Assembly: GCA_030680805.1 (NCBI GenBank)
Contig: JAUXUK010000042.1
Coordinates: forward strand, 1 to 38,207
Source: Sulfuritalea sp.
Lineage (GTDB): Bacteria > Pseudomonadota > Gammaproteobacteria > Burkholderiales > Rhodocyclaceae
Direction: 5' to 3'
DNA: 38,207 bases
Part shown: piece after piece, positions 7,376 through 22,505 of the stretch
Layout: every line of letters begins with the position of its first letter
Numbering within the stretch: position 1 is the first letter of the stretch
The notes under the pieces: generated by a model
Databases searched by the model: none
The model's input: the letters and a program-made list of their open reading frames with translations, nothing else
Told to the model about the DNA's origin: nothing
Translations under genes and position numbers: made by a program

Positions 7376-8359
7376 ATGGCTGCACCCAGCACCGAATGGA
7401 AGGAACGTATTGCTGCCGACGAAGCCGGGCGGCACGCCGGCTACGCACGCGACTTCAAGCAGATTCAGGCGCTGAAGTCAGCGAAATACGGCAAGGGGCG
7501 TGCCCTGCACCGCAAGCAGCAACTGGGTCTGCAAGGCACATTCGAGGTCTTGTCGGATATCCCCGAACATGCGCGCCATGGTCTGTTTGCCAAGCCAGCC
7601 ACCTACGCCGCATGGGTCCGGCTGTCCAATGGCGGAACCGATCGCCAGGCTGACCGCAAGCCCGATGTGCGCGGCTTTGCCATCAAGGTCAAAGACGTAA
7701 ACGGCCCCGGTGCGCTGGGCTCGGGCCCGACGACAAGCCAGGATTTCCTGCTGATCAATCATCCGGCATTCGCCTTTGCCGGTGCGGATGAATTCGTCGG
7801 CCTGGTCAAGAGCTTGAGCAAGGGACCGGGCGCCCTGCTCGGCTATCTGGTTTCGCGCTACGGTTTCTTCGGGGCACTGGGCATGATGAAGCGTTTCGCC
7901 AGGACCTTCAACGCGCCCTTTACCGGTTTTGCCACCCAGCCGTTCTATTCGGCAGCGCCGATTGCCTGCGGCCCCTACGCGGTCCGGGTACGGCTGCAAC
8001 CCGCCAGTGATGCGGTGAAGCCGGGCGCGGAAGCGGATTGGGCCGGGGATTTTCGCAGTCATCTGGAGCGCGGGCCGCTGCACTTCGAGCTGCAACTGCA
8101 ATTCTTCGTCGATGAAGCCCGCACGCCGATCGAGGATGCCTCGATTGACTGGCCCGCGGATGTCGCGCCCTATGTCACGGTCGGCGTGCTGACGTTGCCG
8201 CCGCAGGAAACCGAGGATGCGGCAGGGCAGGCGCTGGCGGCGGCGATCGAGTCAGCCGCCTTCGATCCATGGAGCGCCCTCATGGCGCATCGACCCCTGG
8301 GCGAAGTCATGCGCGCCAGAAAAGTGGTGTACTACCAGAGCCAGACCGGCCGCAAGTAA
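7376..8359 (+). CDS. Catalase-related haem protein
   Basis: A 327-residue protein of the minimal catalase-like superfamily. Seen: RALHRKQQLGLQGTFEVL with a histidine at the place of the catalase distal His, WVRLSNGG, DVRGFAIKVKDV, QDFLLINHPAFA, and FDPWSALMAHRPLGEVMRARKVVYY near the end. The canonical proximal-haem Tyr motif of true catalases (RxFxYxDTxR) is not evident, so it may act on organic peroxides or only bind haem. It probably acts in the cytoplasm, as there is no signal peptide. The start ATG 7376 follows GAGGAGAG with five bases between; a TTG at 7361 is in frame but lies before that site. It is paired with the DUF1304 membrane protein. Confidence 0.85.
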   Translation: MAAPSTEWKERIAADEAGRHAGYARDFKQIQALKSAKYGKGRALHRKQQLGLQGTFEVLSDIPEHARHGLFAKPATYAAWVRLSNGGTDRQADRKPDVRGFAIKVKDVNGPGALGSGPTTSQDFLLINHPAFAFAGADEFVGLVKSLSKGPGALLGYLVSRYGFFGALGMMKRFARTFNAPFTGFATQPFYSAAPIACGPYAVRVRLQPASDAVKPGAEADWAGDFRSHLERGPLHFELQLQFFVDEARTPIEDASIDWPADVAPYVTVGVLTLPPQETEDAAGQALAAAIESAAFDPWSALMAHRPLGEVMRARKVVYYQSQTGRK

Positions 8360-8462
8360 TTCCGCTTCGCATTGAAACCGATGCTTTTTCGACTTCGCCT
8401 TGCCGTGCAATAGCACTGTCTTCGGCGTGTTTTCGCGTCTCGCTTCCAATGCGAAACGGAAT
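8359..8462. repeat. Long inverted repeat between convergent genes
   Basis: ATTCCGCTTCGCATTGAAA (8359-8377) and TTCCAATGCGAAACGGAAT (8444-8462) are inverted copies with 17 of 19 positions matching, 66 bases apart. They sit exactly between the stop of the catalase-like gene and the end of the diguanylate cyclase gene. The RNA could fold into a long stem from either strand and may act as a two-way transcription barrier, although no T-tract follows. A remnant of a small mobile palindrome is an alternative. Confidence 0.55.
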
Positions 8463-8476
8463 ATCGCGCTCTCGCT

Positions 8477-9414
8477 CTATCCGGTGCAGACCCGGTTGCG
8501 TCCGGCGCTCTTGGCGGCGTAGAGATTCCTGTCGGCGGCGTCCAGCAGGTCCTGCGGGTTCAGCAATGCGCCGGGCAGCACCGCCGCGCAGCCGACGCTG
8601 ATGGTGACATGCTCGTACTGCCGTTTCGGGGCGTGAGGGATGCGCAAGGCCGCGACCTTTTCGCGCAGGCGTTCGCCCATCAGGGCGGCGGCGGCAATGT
8701 CCGTTTCCGGCAGCAATACCGCAAATTCCTCGCCACCGAAGCGCGCCACGGTGTCCGCCGGACGCTGCAGGCCGGCGGCCAGCGCAGCGGCCACTTTCGT
8801 CAGGCAGACATCCCCCAGGCCGTGGCCATAGTGGTCGTTGTAGGCCTTGAAGGCATCAATGTCGATCATCAGCAGGGCCAGCGACGCACCGGCGCGCTGA
8901 CAGCGCCGCCATTCCTGCAGCAGGGCGCGGTCGAGGCGGCGGCGGTTGGCGATGTTGGTCAGCGAGTCAATGTGGGCCAGTGATTCGAGGAGATCCGCCT
9001 TGCGCTTGAGGATGGCGTGGTTGCGCACCCGGGCACGCACGATGGGTGCGCTGAGCGGCTTGGTGATGTAGTCGATGGCGCCGAGGTCGAGGCCCATTTC
9101 TTCGTCGGATTCGGAAGTCAGGGCGGTGATGAAGATCACCGGAATGTTCTGGGTCGCGTGATTATCCTTGAGCTTGCGGCAAACCTCGTAGCCGTCCATG
9201 TCCGGCATCATGATGTCGAGCAGGATCAGATCGGGTTGCGGCATTGTTTTCGCCAGCTTCAGCGCGTCGGGGCCGGTGGTGGCGATACGGACCCGGTAGT
9301 CGTCGCCAAGAATTGCCGCCAGCAGTTTGACATTGCTGATCTGGTCATCGACGATCAACACCAGCGGTTTGTCTTGAACGGGTACACGCGCCGTTGCTGC
9401 GCTGTCACGGGATT

Positions 9415-9418
<4 letters not shown>
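8477..9418 (-). CDS. Response regulator with diguanylate cyclase output (REC-GGDEF)
   Basis: A 313-residue protein that makes cyclic di-GMP from two GTP when its receiver is phosphorylated. REC domain about 18-135: acidic pair DD (24-25), phospho-acceptor D68 in LILLDIMMPDMDG, conserved K120. GGDEF domain about 145-312: signature GGEEF at 228-232, so it is probably active, and an RxxD product-inhibition site (R219, D222) exactly five residues before it. Its ATG overlaps the stop of the large histidine kinase as ATGA (9415-9418), so the two are translated together and almost certainly form one pathway. Confidence 0.94.
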
Positions 9419-13032
<3,614 letters not shown>

Positions 13033-13067
13033 ATCAGGCTCAATGACATTCCTCTGAGGCTTATCCC

Positions 13068-15646
<2,579 letters not shown>

Positions 15647-15650
<4 letters not shown>

Positions 15651-15690
15651 AACCTGCGCGGCTTCACCGTAGTATAACAATCGTTATAAC
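15647..15690 (+). promoter_or_regulatory. Promoter and palindromic operator of the toxin-antitoxin pair
   Basis: TTGAAA (15647-15652, overlapping the clpB stop), 17 bases, TAGTAT (15670-15675) make a plausible sigma-70 promoter. Overlapping the -10 is a perfect palindrome TATAAC-AATC-GTTATA (15673-15688), where an AbrB-type antitoxin would be expected to bind and repress its own operon. Confidence 0.65.
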
Positions 15691-15706
15691 TTCGTTGGGG
15701 CCCGCC

Positions 15707-15931
15707 ATGCACATCCTGAAACTCACCCAGATCGGAAACTCCGTCGGCGTCATTTTGCCGAAGGAGGTGCTCGCCACTCTGAAATTGGAGAAGGGCGAGT
15801 CAATCTTTCTCACTGAGACGCCCGAGGGGTATGTCGTGACACCTTACGATCCGGCACTCGAAGAGCAGATGACGGCAGGGCGCGAATTCATGCGCGAATT
15901 TCGCGACACGTTCCACGCGCTGGCCAAGTGA
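15707..15931 (+). CDS. AbrB/MazE-type antitoxin
   Basis: A 74-residue protein starting MHILKLTQIGNSVGVILPKE, the swapped-hairpin AbrB/MazE DNA-binding fold (about 1-45), followed by an acidic tail (DPALEEQMTAGREFMREF) that would wrap the toxin. The frame is open far upstream, but that part runs inside clpB out of frame. The ATG at 15707 gives the family start and lies just after a palindromic operator. Its stop overlaps the Doc start (GTGA), typical of toxin-antitoxin operons. Doc is more often paired with Phd, but AbrB/Doc pairs are also known. Confidence 0.9.
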   Translation: MHILKLTQIGNSVGVILPKEVLATLKLEKGESIFLTETPEGYVVTPYDPALEEQMTAGREFMREFRDTFHALAK

Positions 15932-16317
15932 ACTGGCGCTGGATCGACACGCAAGCTCTGCTTCTGCTGCATGGCGAGAGCCTGGCCGAACATGGCGGTG
16001 CTGCCGGCATGCGCGATCACGGCTTGCTGGATTCCGCATTGGCGCGGGCCGAAAATCTTGCGGCTTATGGCGCCCCGGATGTTGCTGATCTGGCCGCCGC
16101 GTATGGCGCTGGAATTTCACAGAATCATCCGTTCGTCGATGGCAACAAGCGTGCGGCGTTTCTCTCTGTCGGCTTGTTCCTTGCGTTAAACGGCTATCGC
16201 CTCGTAGCGCCCCAAGCCGAAGCCACTATCATGATGCTGTCCCTCGCTGCCGGCGAACTCGAAGAAGTCGAATTCGCCGGCTGGTTGCGCGAACATTTGG
16301 TTGCGCGCAACGTCTGA
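15928..16317 (+). CDS. doc: Death-on-curing (Doc/Fic) family toxin
   Basis: A 129-residue Fic-fold protein. The Fic motif HPFVDGNKRAAF is complete (H67, D71, N73, K74, R75), so the toxin should be active. Doc toxins phosphorylate and inactivate EF-Tu; other Fic proteins attach AMP, so the exact reaction is inferred from the short Doc-like length and motif. The start is GTG at 15928, overlapping the antitoxin TGA by four bases. It ends six bases before the stop of the convergent secreted-protein gene. Confidence 0.92.
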   Translation: MNWRWIDTQALLLLHGESLAEHGGAAGMRDHGLLDSALARAENLAAYGAPDVADLAAAYGAGISQNHPFVDGNKRAAFLSVGLFLALNGYRLVAPQAEATIMMLSLAAGELEEVEFAGWLREHLVARNV

Positions 16318-16323
16318 CCGGGC

Positions 16324-17013
16324 TTAACCGCGGCGGGCGTTGCCGCGGCCTTGTGTCCAGCCGGTGTGGTTGCCGTTGTTCTGATGCGGGGTGCCGGCGG
16401 GTGAGCCGTTGTTGGTGTTGCCGGCCTGTTGCCGGGCGGGTGCCTGCCCATTGACGTGCTGCGCCGGAGTCGCCCGCGCGCCCGGATGGCTCTGGCCTTG
16501 GCCGTTGCGGGCTTCGCGCCTGTCCTGACGGTGTTCGCCCCAGGCGCCGCGGTGTTCCTGATTCCAGCGTCCGAATTGCTGGTGATGTTCGCCGCCATGC
16601 TGGCGCACATCGTGATTGCGTTCGCGCACATCGCGGCGCAGTTCGGCCTGGTCACGACGCAGTTCGGCCGTATCGCGGGCGATTTCGCGCTTGTCGTTGC
16701 GGATTTCCATGCGCTCGCGGCGCATGCCGGCGACATCGCCTTGCGCCTTGGCGCGCTCATAGTCGGCGCGGTCCCTGGCCAGTTGCTGGTAGTCGCCACG
16801 CAGTTCCTGTCTGTCCTGCTGGATCTCGCGGATATCCTGGCGTATTTCGCGGTTGTCGCGGCGGATTTCGCGGTTGTCCTGACGCCATTCGGGACGGCCG
16901 TTGCGTTCGCTGACGTTTTCCGTACGGTTCTCGGCGCGGACCGGCGTCGTGATCGCGGTCAGGGCGAGCAGTGCGGTGGCGAGCATGCTGAGTTGAAGGG
17001 TTCTTGCGCTCAT
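16324..17013 (-). CDS. Secreted Arg/Asp-rich repetitive protein of unknown function
   Basis: A 229-residue exported protein. A signal peptide (MSARTLQLSMLATALLALTA up to PVRA-EN) is followed by a very polar repeat region of about 7 residues per unit: DNREIRR, DNREIRQ, DIREIQQ, DRQELRG, later NDKREIARD, TAELRRD, QAELRRD. This is probably long charged helix or coiled coil. The last third is Gly/Asn/Gln/His-rich and likely disordered. Two ATGs compete: GAGGAG touches the first (17019) and is six bases from the second (17013), so the second is chosen. Similar Arg/Asp repeat proteins are common as hypothetical periplasmic proteins. A metal-binding or stress role is only a guess. Confidence 0.8.
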   Translation of the reverse strand: MSARTLQLSMLATALLALTAITTPVRAENRTENVSERNGRPEWRQDNREIRRDNREIRQDIREIQQDRQELRGDYQQLARDRADYERAKAQGDVAGMRRERMEIRNDKREIARDTAELRRDQAELRRDVRERNHDVRQHGGEHHQQFGRWNQEHRGAWGEHRQDRREARNGQGQSHPGARATPAQHVNGQAPARQQAGNTNNGSPAGTPHQNNGNHTGWTQGRGNARRG

Positions 17014-17145
17014 GTTCATCTCCTCGGGTTGTCGGGTGGCGCACCGGCGCTGCCCATGACCCGCATCTTGGGCAGGGTTTTATCACCCGTCTGTGAAGGA
17101 GTGTCAGCAGATATTTCAGCCGCGGAATTCGGTTAGGATCAAGCG

Positions 17146-18402
17146 ATGACTCCGAATGCCCCTGTCCGTGCCGATGCTGCGGTGATTGCGCTGGTCGGCG
17201 TGGCCCACGCCACCTCGCATTTGTTTCACCTGTTGTTACCTCCGCTGTTTCCGTTGCTGATGCCGGACTTCGGTTTCGGCTACACCGAGGCGGGCTTCCT
17301 GATGACCGTGTTTTTCGTCATCTCGGGCGTGGGCCAGGCCTTTGCCGGCATCGTGGTCGATCGCTACGGTGCGCGCCGGGTGCTGATGGCCGGCGTCAGC
17401 CTGCTGGCGGCCTCCGGCGTCGCACTTTCGGTGGCCGTCAACTATCCGATGCTGCTGCTGGCGGTAGCGCTCGCCGGCATGGGCAATGCGGTATTCCATC
17501 CGGCGGATTTCTCCCTGCTCAACACGAAGGTGTCGCCGGCGCGTCTCGGCTACGCATTTTCGGTGCATGGCCTGTCGGGCAATCTCGGCTGGGCCATTGG
17601 CGCAACGATCTCGGGCATGGCGTTGGCCGGGGCCGGTTGGCGTGCCGCAGGCGTCGCGGCAACCTTGATGGCCTTGTGTTCCGTGGCCGCACTGCACATG
17701 GCGCGGCCGCTGCTGGATGACGATGTCGCAAAAGTTCCCGACGGGACGCACAGCGCTGGCGCTGGCGCCACGGCGATGGGACAGACCTTCGGCTTTCTCG
17801 GCCTGCCCGTGATCTGGCTGACCTTCATGTTCTTCCTGCTGGTCACCGCGGCCTTTGGCGGCTTGCAGAGCTTCTCCGTGCCGGTGCTGGGCGGCATCTA
17901 CGGCATTTCCGCGGCGGCGGCGGTGGCGGCCCTGACCGGCTACCTGCTCGGCTCGGCCGCCGGCATGGTGGTCGGCGGCTTCGTTGCCGTGAGGGTGCAC
18001 GCGCATGAGCGCACGGTGGGTGCCGCGCTGGTCGGCGCCGCATGCTTCGCCGCGACGCTGGCCAGCGGCCTGCCGCCGGCATGGAGCGTGATTCCACTTA
18101 TGGTCGGCATCGGCATCGGCGTCGGGCTGGCGGGTCCCTCGCGCGATCTGCTGGTGCGTCGCGTCGCCACCGATTCGCTGGCCGGCGGCAATGCCTCGCC
18201 GGCGTTTGGCCGGGTCTATGGCTTTGTCTATTCCGGGCTGGATGTCGGTCTGGCCCTGGGGCCGCTGGCCTTTGGCGCCCTGCTGGATGCCGGCGGCCGC
18301 AATGGCGTGCTGCCGGGGGTGGCGCTGCTGCAGGTGCTGGCGGTGCTGACGGTCTTCGCCATGGGGCGCAGGGTGGCCCGGCCGGCGCCTATATCTTCGT
18401 AG
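17146..18402 (+). CDS. Major facilitator superfamily transporter
   Basis: A 418-residue inner-membrane transporter with about twelve hydrophobic segments and a central loop near 190-215. The MFS signature between TM2 and TM3 is seen as GIVVDRYGARRVLMAG (about 68-83). HPADFSLLNTKV near 122 and the early LFHLLLPPLFPLL resemble the fosmidomycin-resistance (Fsr) branch. The substrate is unknown. AGGA about nine bases before the ATG is the ribosome site. It is divergent from the secreted protein (132 bases between the starts). Its 3' end overlaps the end of the convergent acyl-CoA ligase gene by 14 bases. Confidence 0.88.
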   Translation: MTPNAPVRADAAVIALVGVAHATSHLFHLLLPPLFPLLMPDFGFGYTEAGFLMTVFFVISGVGQAFAGIVVDRYGARRVLMAGVSLLAASGVALSVAVNYPMLLLAVALAGMGNAVFHPADFSLLNTKVSPARLGYAFSVHGLSGNLGWAIGATISGMALAGAGWRAAGVAATLMALCSVAALHMARPLLDDDVAKVPDGTHSAGAGATAMGQTFGFLGLPVIWLTFMFFLLVTAAFGGLQSFSVPVLGGIYGISAAAAVAALTGYLLGSAAGMVVGGFVAVRVHAHERTVGAALVGAACFAATLASGLPPAWSVIPLMVGIGIGVGLAGPSRDLLVRRVATDSLAGGNASPAFGRVYGFVYSGLDVGLALGPLAFGALLDAGGRNGVLPGVALLQVLAVLTVFAMGRRVARPAPISS

Positions 18403-19924
18403 CGCGACCAGCCCAGTAGGGATCGCGCAGGTCGCGCTTCAGCGTCTTGCCGGCGGCATTGCGCGGGAAGGCCGCCAGGATGACAACTTGCTGCACGCGC
18501 TGGTAGCGCGCCGCGACGCGTTCGTTGATCCAGTCGCGCAGTTCTTCCGGCGCGGCGTTGGCGCCGGCCTTCAGGACCACGGCGGCGACCGGTGTTTCGC
18601 CCCAGGTTTGGTGGGGAACGCCAAACACGGCGACCTCGGCAATCGCGGGGTGGCGCGCCGCGATCTCCTCGATGTCGCGCGGATAGACCTTGACCCCGCC
18701 CGAATCGATCATGTCCTTCTTGCGATCGACCAGGTAGAGATAGCCTTCGTCGTCGAGATGGCCGATGTCGCCGCTCCAGATCCAGCCGTCGCGCAGGGTT
18801 TCCGCCGTCAGCTCCGGCTTGCCCCAGTAGCCCTGCATGACAAATGGGCCGCGGCCGACGATTTCGCCGGCCTGGCCCGGCGGCAGGTCGCGCCCCGCGT
18901 CATCGACGATGCGCACTTCGCTGAAGGGCGGCGGGCAACCGACGGAGCCGGCCTTCTTCACCGCATCGGTCTTGTCGAGGATGGTGAGGAAGCCTTCAGT
19001 GAGGCCATAGAGTTCATGGAAGCGGCCCGGCAGCAGTTGATTCAGCTGGTCCTTGCGCGGCTGCGGCAGCGGCGCCCCGAGCGAAAGAATCATCTGCAGC
19101 GAAGCGAGTTTGGCGACGTTGAAATCCGGCGAATCGAGCAGGGCGATGATCTGCGCCGGCACCACCATGATGTGGGTGACTTTTTCCCGGGCGATGGTGG
19201 CGATCATTTCCGCGGCGTCGAACTGGCGCAGCAGGATGTAGGTGGCACCGAGGTGGAAAGCCGGCATCAGGGTGACGAAGGCGCCGTTGAAGACGATGGC
19301 GCCGCTGTGCAGCACCACCGATTCCGGTGTCATGCGCCAGGCCGCGCCCAGCAGCAGGGCGTACATGGCGCGCACGCGGTGGCTGTGCATGATGCCCTTG
19401 GGCAGTCCGGTGGTGCCCGAGGTGTACATGATGTTGATCAGATCGTCGGCCGTGACGCCCGCGGCGGGCGGCTCGGTGTCCGGTGCCGCGGCGGCGAGTG
19501 CGGCATAACTGCCCCAGGGCGGCTGCTCGCCATCGATCAGCAGCACGTGCGACGGCGGGAGCGTTGCCAATTCCGGCATTACGGTTTCGACCACCGGCAG
19601 CAGGCTTCGCTGCGTGACGAGGCAGACCGCGCCCGCATCGTTGATCAGGCTGGACAAACCGATGCCGGTCAGCAGCGGCGAAAGCGGCACGGCCACGGCG
19701 CCGATTCGGGCGCAGGCCCAGTAGGTTTCAAGCAGTTCCAGCGTGTTGGGGAGCAGGGTGGCGACACGCTCGGTCTTCTTCACGCCGAGGCCGAGCAGCA
19801 GGTGCGCAACCCGGTCGACCCGGGCATTGAAGTGGCGGTAGTCGAGCCGCTGTTGGTCGAAGATCACTGCGGTCGCCTGCGGGCGATAGCGCGCGTGATG
19901 GGTCAGCAGGGAGGAAAGTTCCAT
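18389..19924 (-). CDS. Acyl-CoA ligase of the AMP-forming (ANL) superfamily
   Basis: A 511-residue enzyme that activates a carboxylic acid with ATP to an acyl-adenylate and then to acyl-CoA. Motifs: phosphate loop [16 protein letters not shown] (167-182), [20 protein letters not shown], hinge [16 protein letters not shown], and the A10 segment [13 protein letters not shown] with catalytic K493. That segment is a PX4GK motif (P487, G492, K493), the known recognition pattern for Pat-type lysine acetyltransferases. The substrate (medium/long-chain or aromatic acid) is not decidable here. AGGA seven bases upstream supports ATG 19924. It is last in a minus-strand run with two cyclases and a Pat-like protein. 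Confidence 0.9.
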   Translation of the reverse strand: MELSSLLTHHARYRPQATAVIFDQQRLDYRHFNARVDRVAHLLLGLGVKKTERVATLLPNTLELLETYWACARIGAVAVPLSPLLTGIGLSSLINDAGAVCLVTQRSLLPVVETVMPELATLPPSHVLLIDGEQPPWGSYAALAAAAPDTEPPAAGVTADDLINIMYTSGTTGLPKGIMHSHRVRAMYALLLGAAWRMTPESVVLHSGAIVFNGAFVTLMPAFHLGATYILLRQFDAAEMIATIAREKVTHIMVVPAQIIALLDSPDFNVAKLASLQMILSLGAPLPQPRKDQLNQLLPGRFHELYGLTEGFLTILDKTDAVKKAGSVGCPPPFSEVRIVDDAGRDLPPGQAGEIVGRGPFVMQGYWGKPELTAETLRDGWIWSGDIGHLDDEGYLYLVDRKKDMIDSGGVKVYPRDIEEIAARHPAIAEVAVFGVPHQTWGETPVAAVVLKAGANAAPEELRDWINERVAARYQRVQQVVILAAFPRNAAGKTLKRDLRDPYWAGRATKI

Positions 19925-19973
19925 CGTCGATTCCTGTGTTGCGCGGCCCCGTAGCGGCGGGGACGGTACGGGG

Positions 19974-22388
19974 CTATTTGCTGGAAGGCAGGGTCCACAC
20001 GCCGTCCCATGTGCTGGGCGGTGGCTCGCTGCGGTAGATCCCGCAGCGCTCGAGATAGATTCGCGACGGTCCGTCGGCAGGGTTTCCGGCCAGCGCCTGG
20101 CGGAAGCAGCGCTCCGCGCCGCGCCAGTCGCGCTGCCGGTACAGCGCCAACCCCTCGCTGAACGCTCCCAGCACCTCGCTGCGGTGCGGGAAGCTGTCGT
20201 CGGTGTGATGTCCGAGCGCCTCGTAGATCGCGACCGGCATATCCCGGCCGCGCACGCGGATCAGGTCGACTTCGCGGACCGGTTCGTGGTCCTTGACGGC
20301 GGCATGGGTCGCGTCGCAAATCAGGATCGAGGTGCCGTAAAATTTGTTGGCGCCTTCCAGTCGTTCGGCGAGGTTGACCCGGTCGCCGATGACGGTGTAC
20401 TCCATCCGCTTCATCGATCCGATATTCCCCGCGACCACGTTGCCGGTGCTGATGCCGACCCCGATCCGGATTGATTCGCTGCCGCGCGTTGCACGACGCA
20501 GGTTCAATTCGTGCAGGCCGGTGATCATCCGGTTGCCGACCAGGACCGCGTTGTTCGCATCATCCTTGCTCTGCAGCACCGAGCCGAATACCGCCATGAT
20601 CATGTCGCCGATGTATTTGTCGAGCACACCGTTGTGGGCGAACACGATGTCCACCATATCGGTGAAGTATTCGTTGAGCAGGGCGACCGTTTCCTTGGCG
20701 CCGAGGCGCTCGGAAATTGAGGTGAAGCCGCGGATGTCCGAGAACAGCACGCTGACGTCGCGCCCCGTGCCGCCGAGCACCGCCTCGCCGTTCTCCAGCA
20801 GCTGGTCCACCACCGTCTTGCTCATGTAACGCGACATGGTGTTGCGCAGGCGTTTTTCGCGGGTGATGTCCTCCATCATCATCATGTAGCCGATCGGCTC
20901 GTTGCGCATGCTGGTCAGGGGCACCGTGGCGAGGTTCACCGAAATCGCCTCGCCGTCCCCGACGAACAGGTCGGTATCGACCGTGATGTCGGTCTGGCCC
21001 GAGGCGCGGACCTTGTCCAGGCTCTTCGCCACCCAGCCGTTGCGGCCGGTGAAGTGTTCGTCCAGCGTGCGACCCACGAGTTCCTCGGCGCTGCGGCGCA
21101 AAATGCGTATCGCCGACTCGTTGACCTTCGTCAGCATGCCACCGGCGTCCAGCGTCAGTACCGCATTGTTCATGCTGTGCAGGATGGCCTCGTTGTAGTT
21201 GCGCTCGGCACTGACCTCTTCGAACAACTGCGCGTTTTCGATGGCGACCGCGGCCTGGGCCGAGAAGGCCTGCAGGCGCCGTTCGTCGGCGCTGCCGAAT
21301 ACGCCGCCCTTGCGATTGAGGATCTGCATCACGCCGATCTTGCGCTCGCCGCGGGCGACGATCGGCATGCACAGCATGCTGTGCGTGCGGTAGCCCGTTT
21401 GCAGGTCGAAGTCGTGATTGAAGCGCGGGTCGTTGTAGGCATCGACGATGTTGACGACCCGGCCGGTGCTGAAACATTCGCCGGCAATGCCGGCGTTGGC
21501 CGGGAAGCGGATCGCCGCACTGTTGATGCCGCCTGCCACCCTGGAAAACAGTTCGTTGCGTGCCTGATCGTAGAGGAACAGGGTGCCGCGGTCGGCGTCG
21601 AGCAGGGCGGTGGCAGCCGCCATGATCTTGGCCAGTAGCGGATCGAGGTGGATTTCCGAGACGATCGAGATGCTGACTTCGAGCAGCATCGCTTCCTCGC
21701 GCTGCTGGCGCTCGACCTTTTCGAACAGGCGGGCATTTTCCAGTGCCGCGGACGCCTGCAGCGAAAGCCCTTCGAGCAGCTTCTGGTCTTCGAGGTCGAA
21801 GTCGCCGACATGCTTGTTCAGCACCTGGGTGATGCCGATCACCTCGTGACGCTTGTTTCGGATCGGAACGCAGAGGATATTCCGGGTGCGGTAGCCGGTG
21901 CGCCGGTCGACCTCCTGGTTGAAGCGGGCATCGAGATAGGCGTCGGGGATGATTTCGGCCTGGCCGCTGGTGAATACCGAGCCGGCGACGCCCAGATGGC
22001 TGGGGAAGCGGATCTCGCCGATGACATCGCCCTGCATCACCCGCGAGAAAAGATCGTTTGTTTCGGGATCGAAGAGAAACAGCGAGCTGCGGTCGGCATT
22101 GAGCGCCTCGGTGACGACTTCCATCAGGCGCGGAAACAGGACGTCGAGCGAAAGGCTGTCGGAGACCCGGTTGGCAATGTCCGCCAGTGCCGTGGTACGG
22201 CGCAGCATTTCGGTAATCCGGTAGAACAGCTGCGCCTTGCCGGATTCGTCAAGCCCGTGCAGCAGCTTCTCGATGTCTTCCTGGTGCAGACGGTGCTCGA
22301 GAATCTCGCGGATGGTTTCGAAGCCGAGTTGCATATGCACTATGCGCAGGACACCCACAGGCTGGAGGTTGGCGTCTATTCTAACCAT
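19974..22388 (-). CDS. GAF-GAF-PAS class III adenylate/guanylate cyclase
   Basis: An 804-residue cytoplasmic cyclase. Domains: GAF1 about 70-222, GAF2 about 235-390, PAS about 395-508, linker helix, cyclase about 540-722, then a TPR-like tail about 735-782. Catalytic residues are present: metal D551 (FSDIRGFT) and D595 (KYIGDMIMA), purine-binding K591 and T665 (EYTVIGDRVNLA), N672 and R676. The Lys/Thr pair is the class IIIb adenylate-cyclase pattern. Both GAF domains keep most of the NKFDE-like motif of cyclic-nucleotide-binding GAFs (NK..F...DQ and NR..F...DE). No good ribosome site is seen for the ATG at 22388; ATG 22334 (Met19) is possible. The tag stop lies 117 bases upstream on the same strand. 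Confidence 0.93.
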   Translation of the reverse strand: MVRIDANLQPVGVLRIVHMQLGFETIREILEHRLHQEDIEKLLHGLDESGKAQLFYRITEMLRRTTALADIANRVSDSLSLDVLFPRLMEVVTEALNADRSSLFLFDPETNDLFSRVMQGDVIGEIRFPSHLGVAGSVFTSGQAEIIPDAYLDARFNQEVDRRTGYRTRNILCVPIRNKRHEVIGITQVLNKHVGDFDLEDQKLLEGLSLQASAALENARLFEKVERQQREEAMLLEVSISIVSEIHLDPLLAKIMAAATALLDADRGTLFLYDQARNELFSRVAGGINSAAIRFPANAGIAGECFSTGRVVNIVDAYNDPRFNHDFDLQTGYRTHSMLCMPIVARGERKIGVMQILNRKGGVFGSADERRLQAFSAQAAVAIENAQLFEEVSAERNYNEAILHSMNNAVLTLDAGGMLTKVNESAIRILRRSAEELVGRTLDEHFTGRNGWVAKSLDKVRASGQTDITVDTDLFVGDGEAISVNLATVPLTSMRNEPIGYMMMMEDITREKRLRNTMSRYMSKTVVDQLLENGEAVLGGTGRDVSVLFSDIRGFTSISERLGAKETVALLNEYFTDMVDIVFAHNGVLDKYIGDMIMAVFGSVLQSKDDANNAVLVGNRMITGLHELNLRRATRGSESIRIGVGISTGNVVAGNIGSMKRMEYTVIGDRVNLAERLEGANKFYGTSILICDATHAAVKDHEPVREVDLIRVRGRDMPVAIYEALGHHTDDSFPHRSEVLGAFSEGLALYRQRDWRGAERCFRQALAGNPADGPSRIYLERCGIYRSEPPPSTWDGVWTLPSSK

Positions 22389-22505
22389 TCGGAGTGGCTT
22401 TGCTCGCGTCGATTGCGGGTGGGGGCCCGCTCCTCGGCGGCGTCATCCGCAGCAGCGTGAAGCCGCGTGACGGGGCTTCCCTTGCGGAAGGCCGCGTTGC
22501 CTGCG

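Noticed and set aside
17752..17773. Possible sixth copy of the 25-bp repeat in the MFS gene
   Set aside because: Only about 16 of 20 core bases match and it sits in a GC-rich Ala/Gly stretch (AGAGATA), so chance similarity cannot be excluded; mentioned but not annotated.
18389..18402. 14-bp overlap of convergent MFS and ligase ends, and a like overlap at 30022-30035
   Set aside because: Convergent tail overlaps of this size are common in compact genomes; no hint of function.
18488..19954. A 488-codon + strand frame opposite the acyl-CoA ligase
   Set aside because: Same reason: shadow frame of a well-supported gene, no family signature and no ribosome site.
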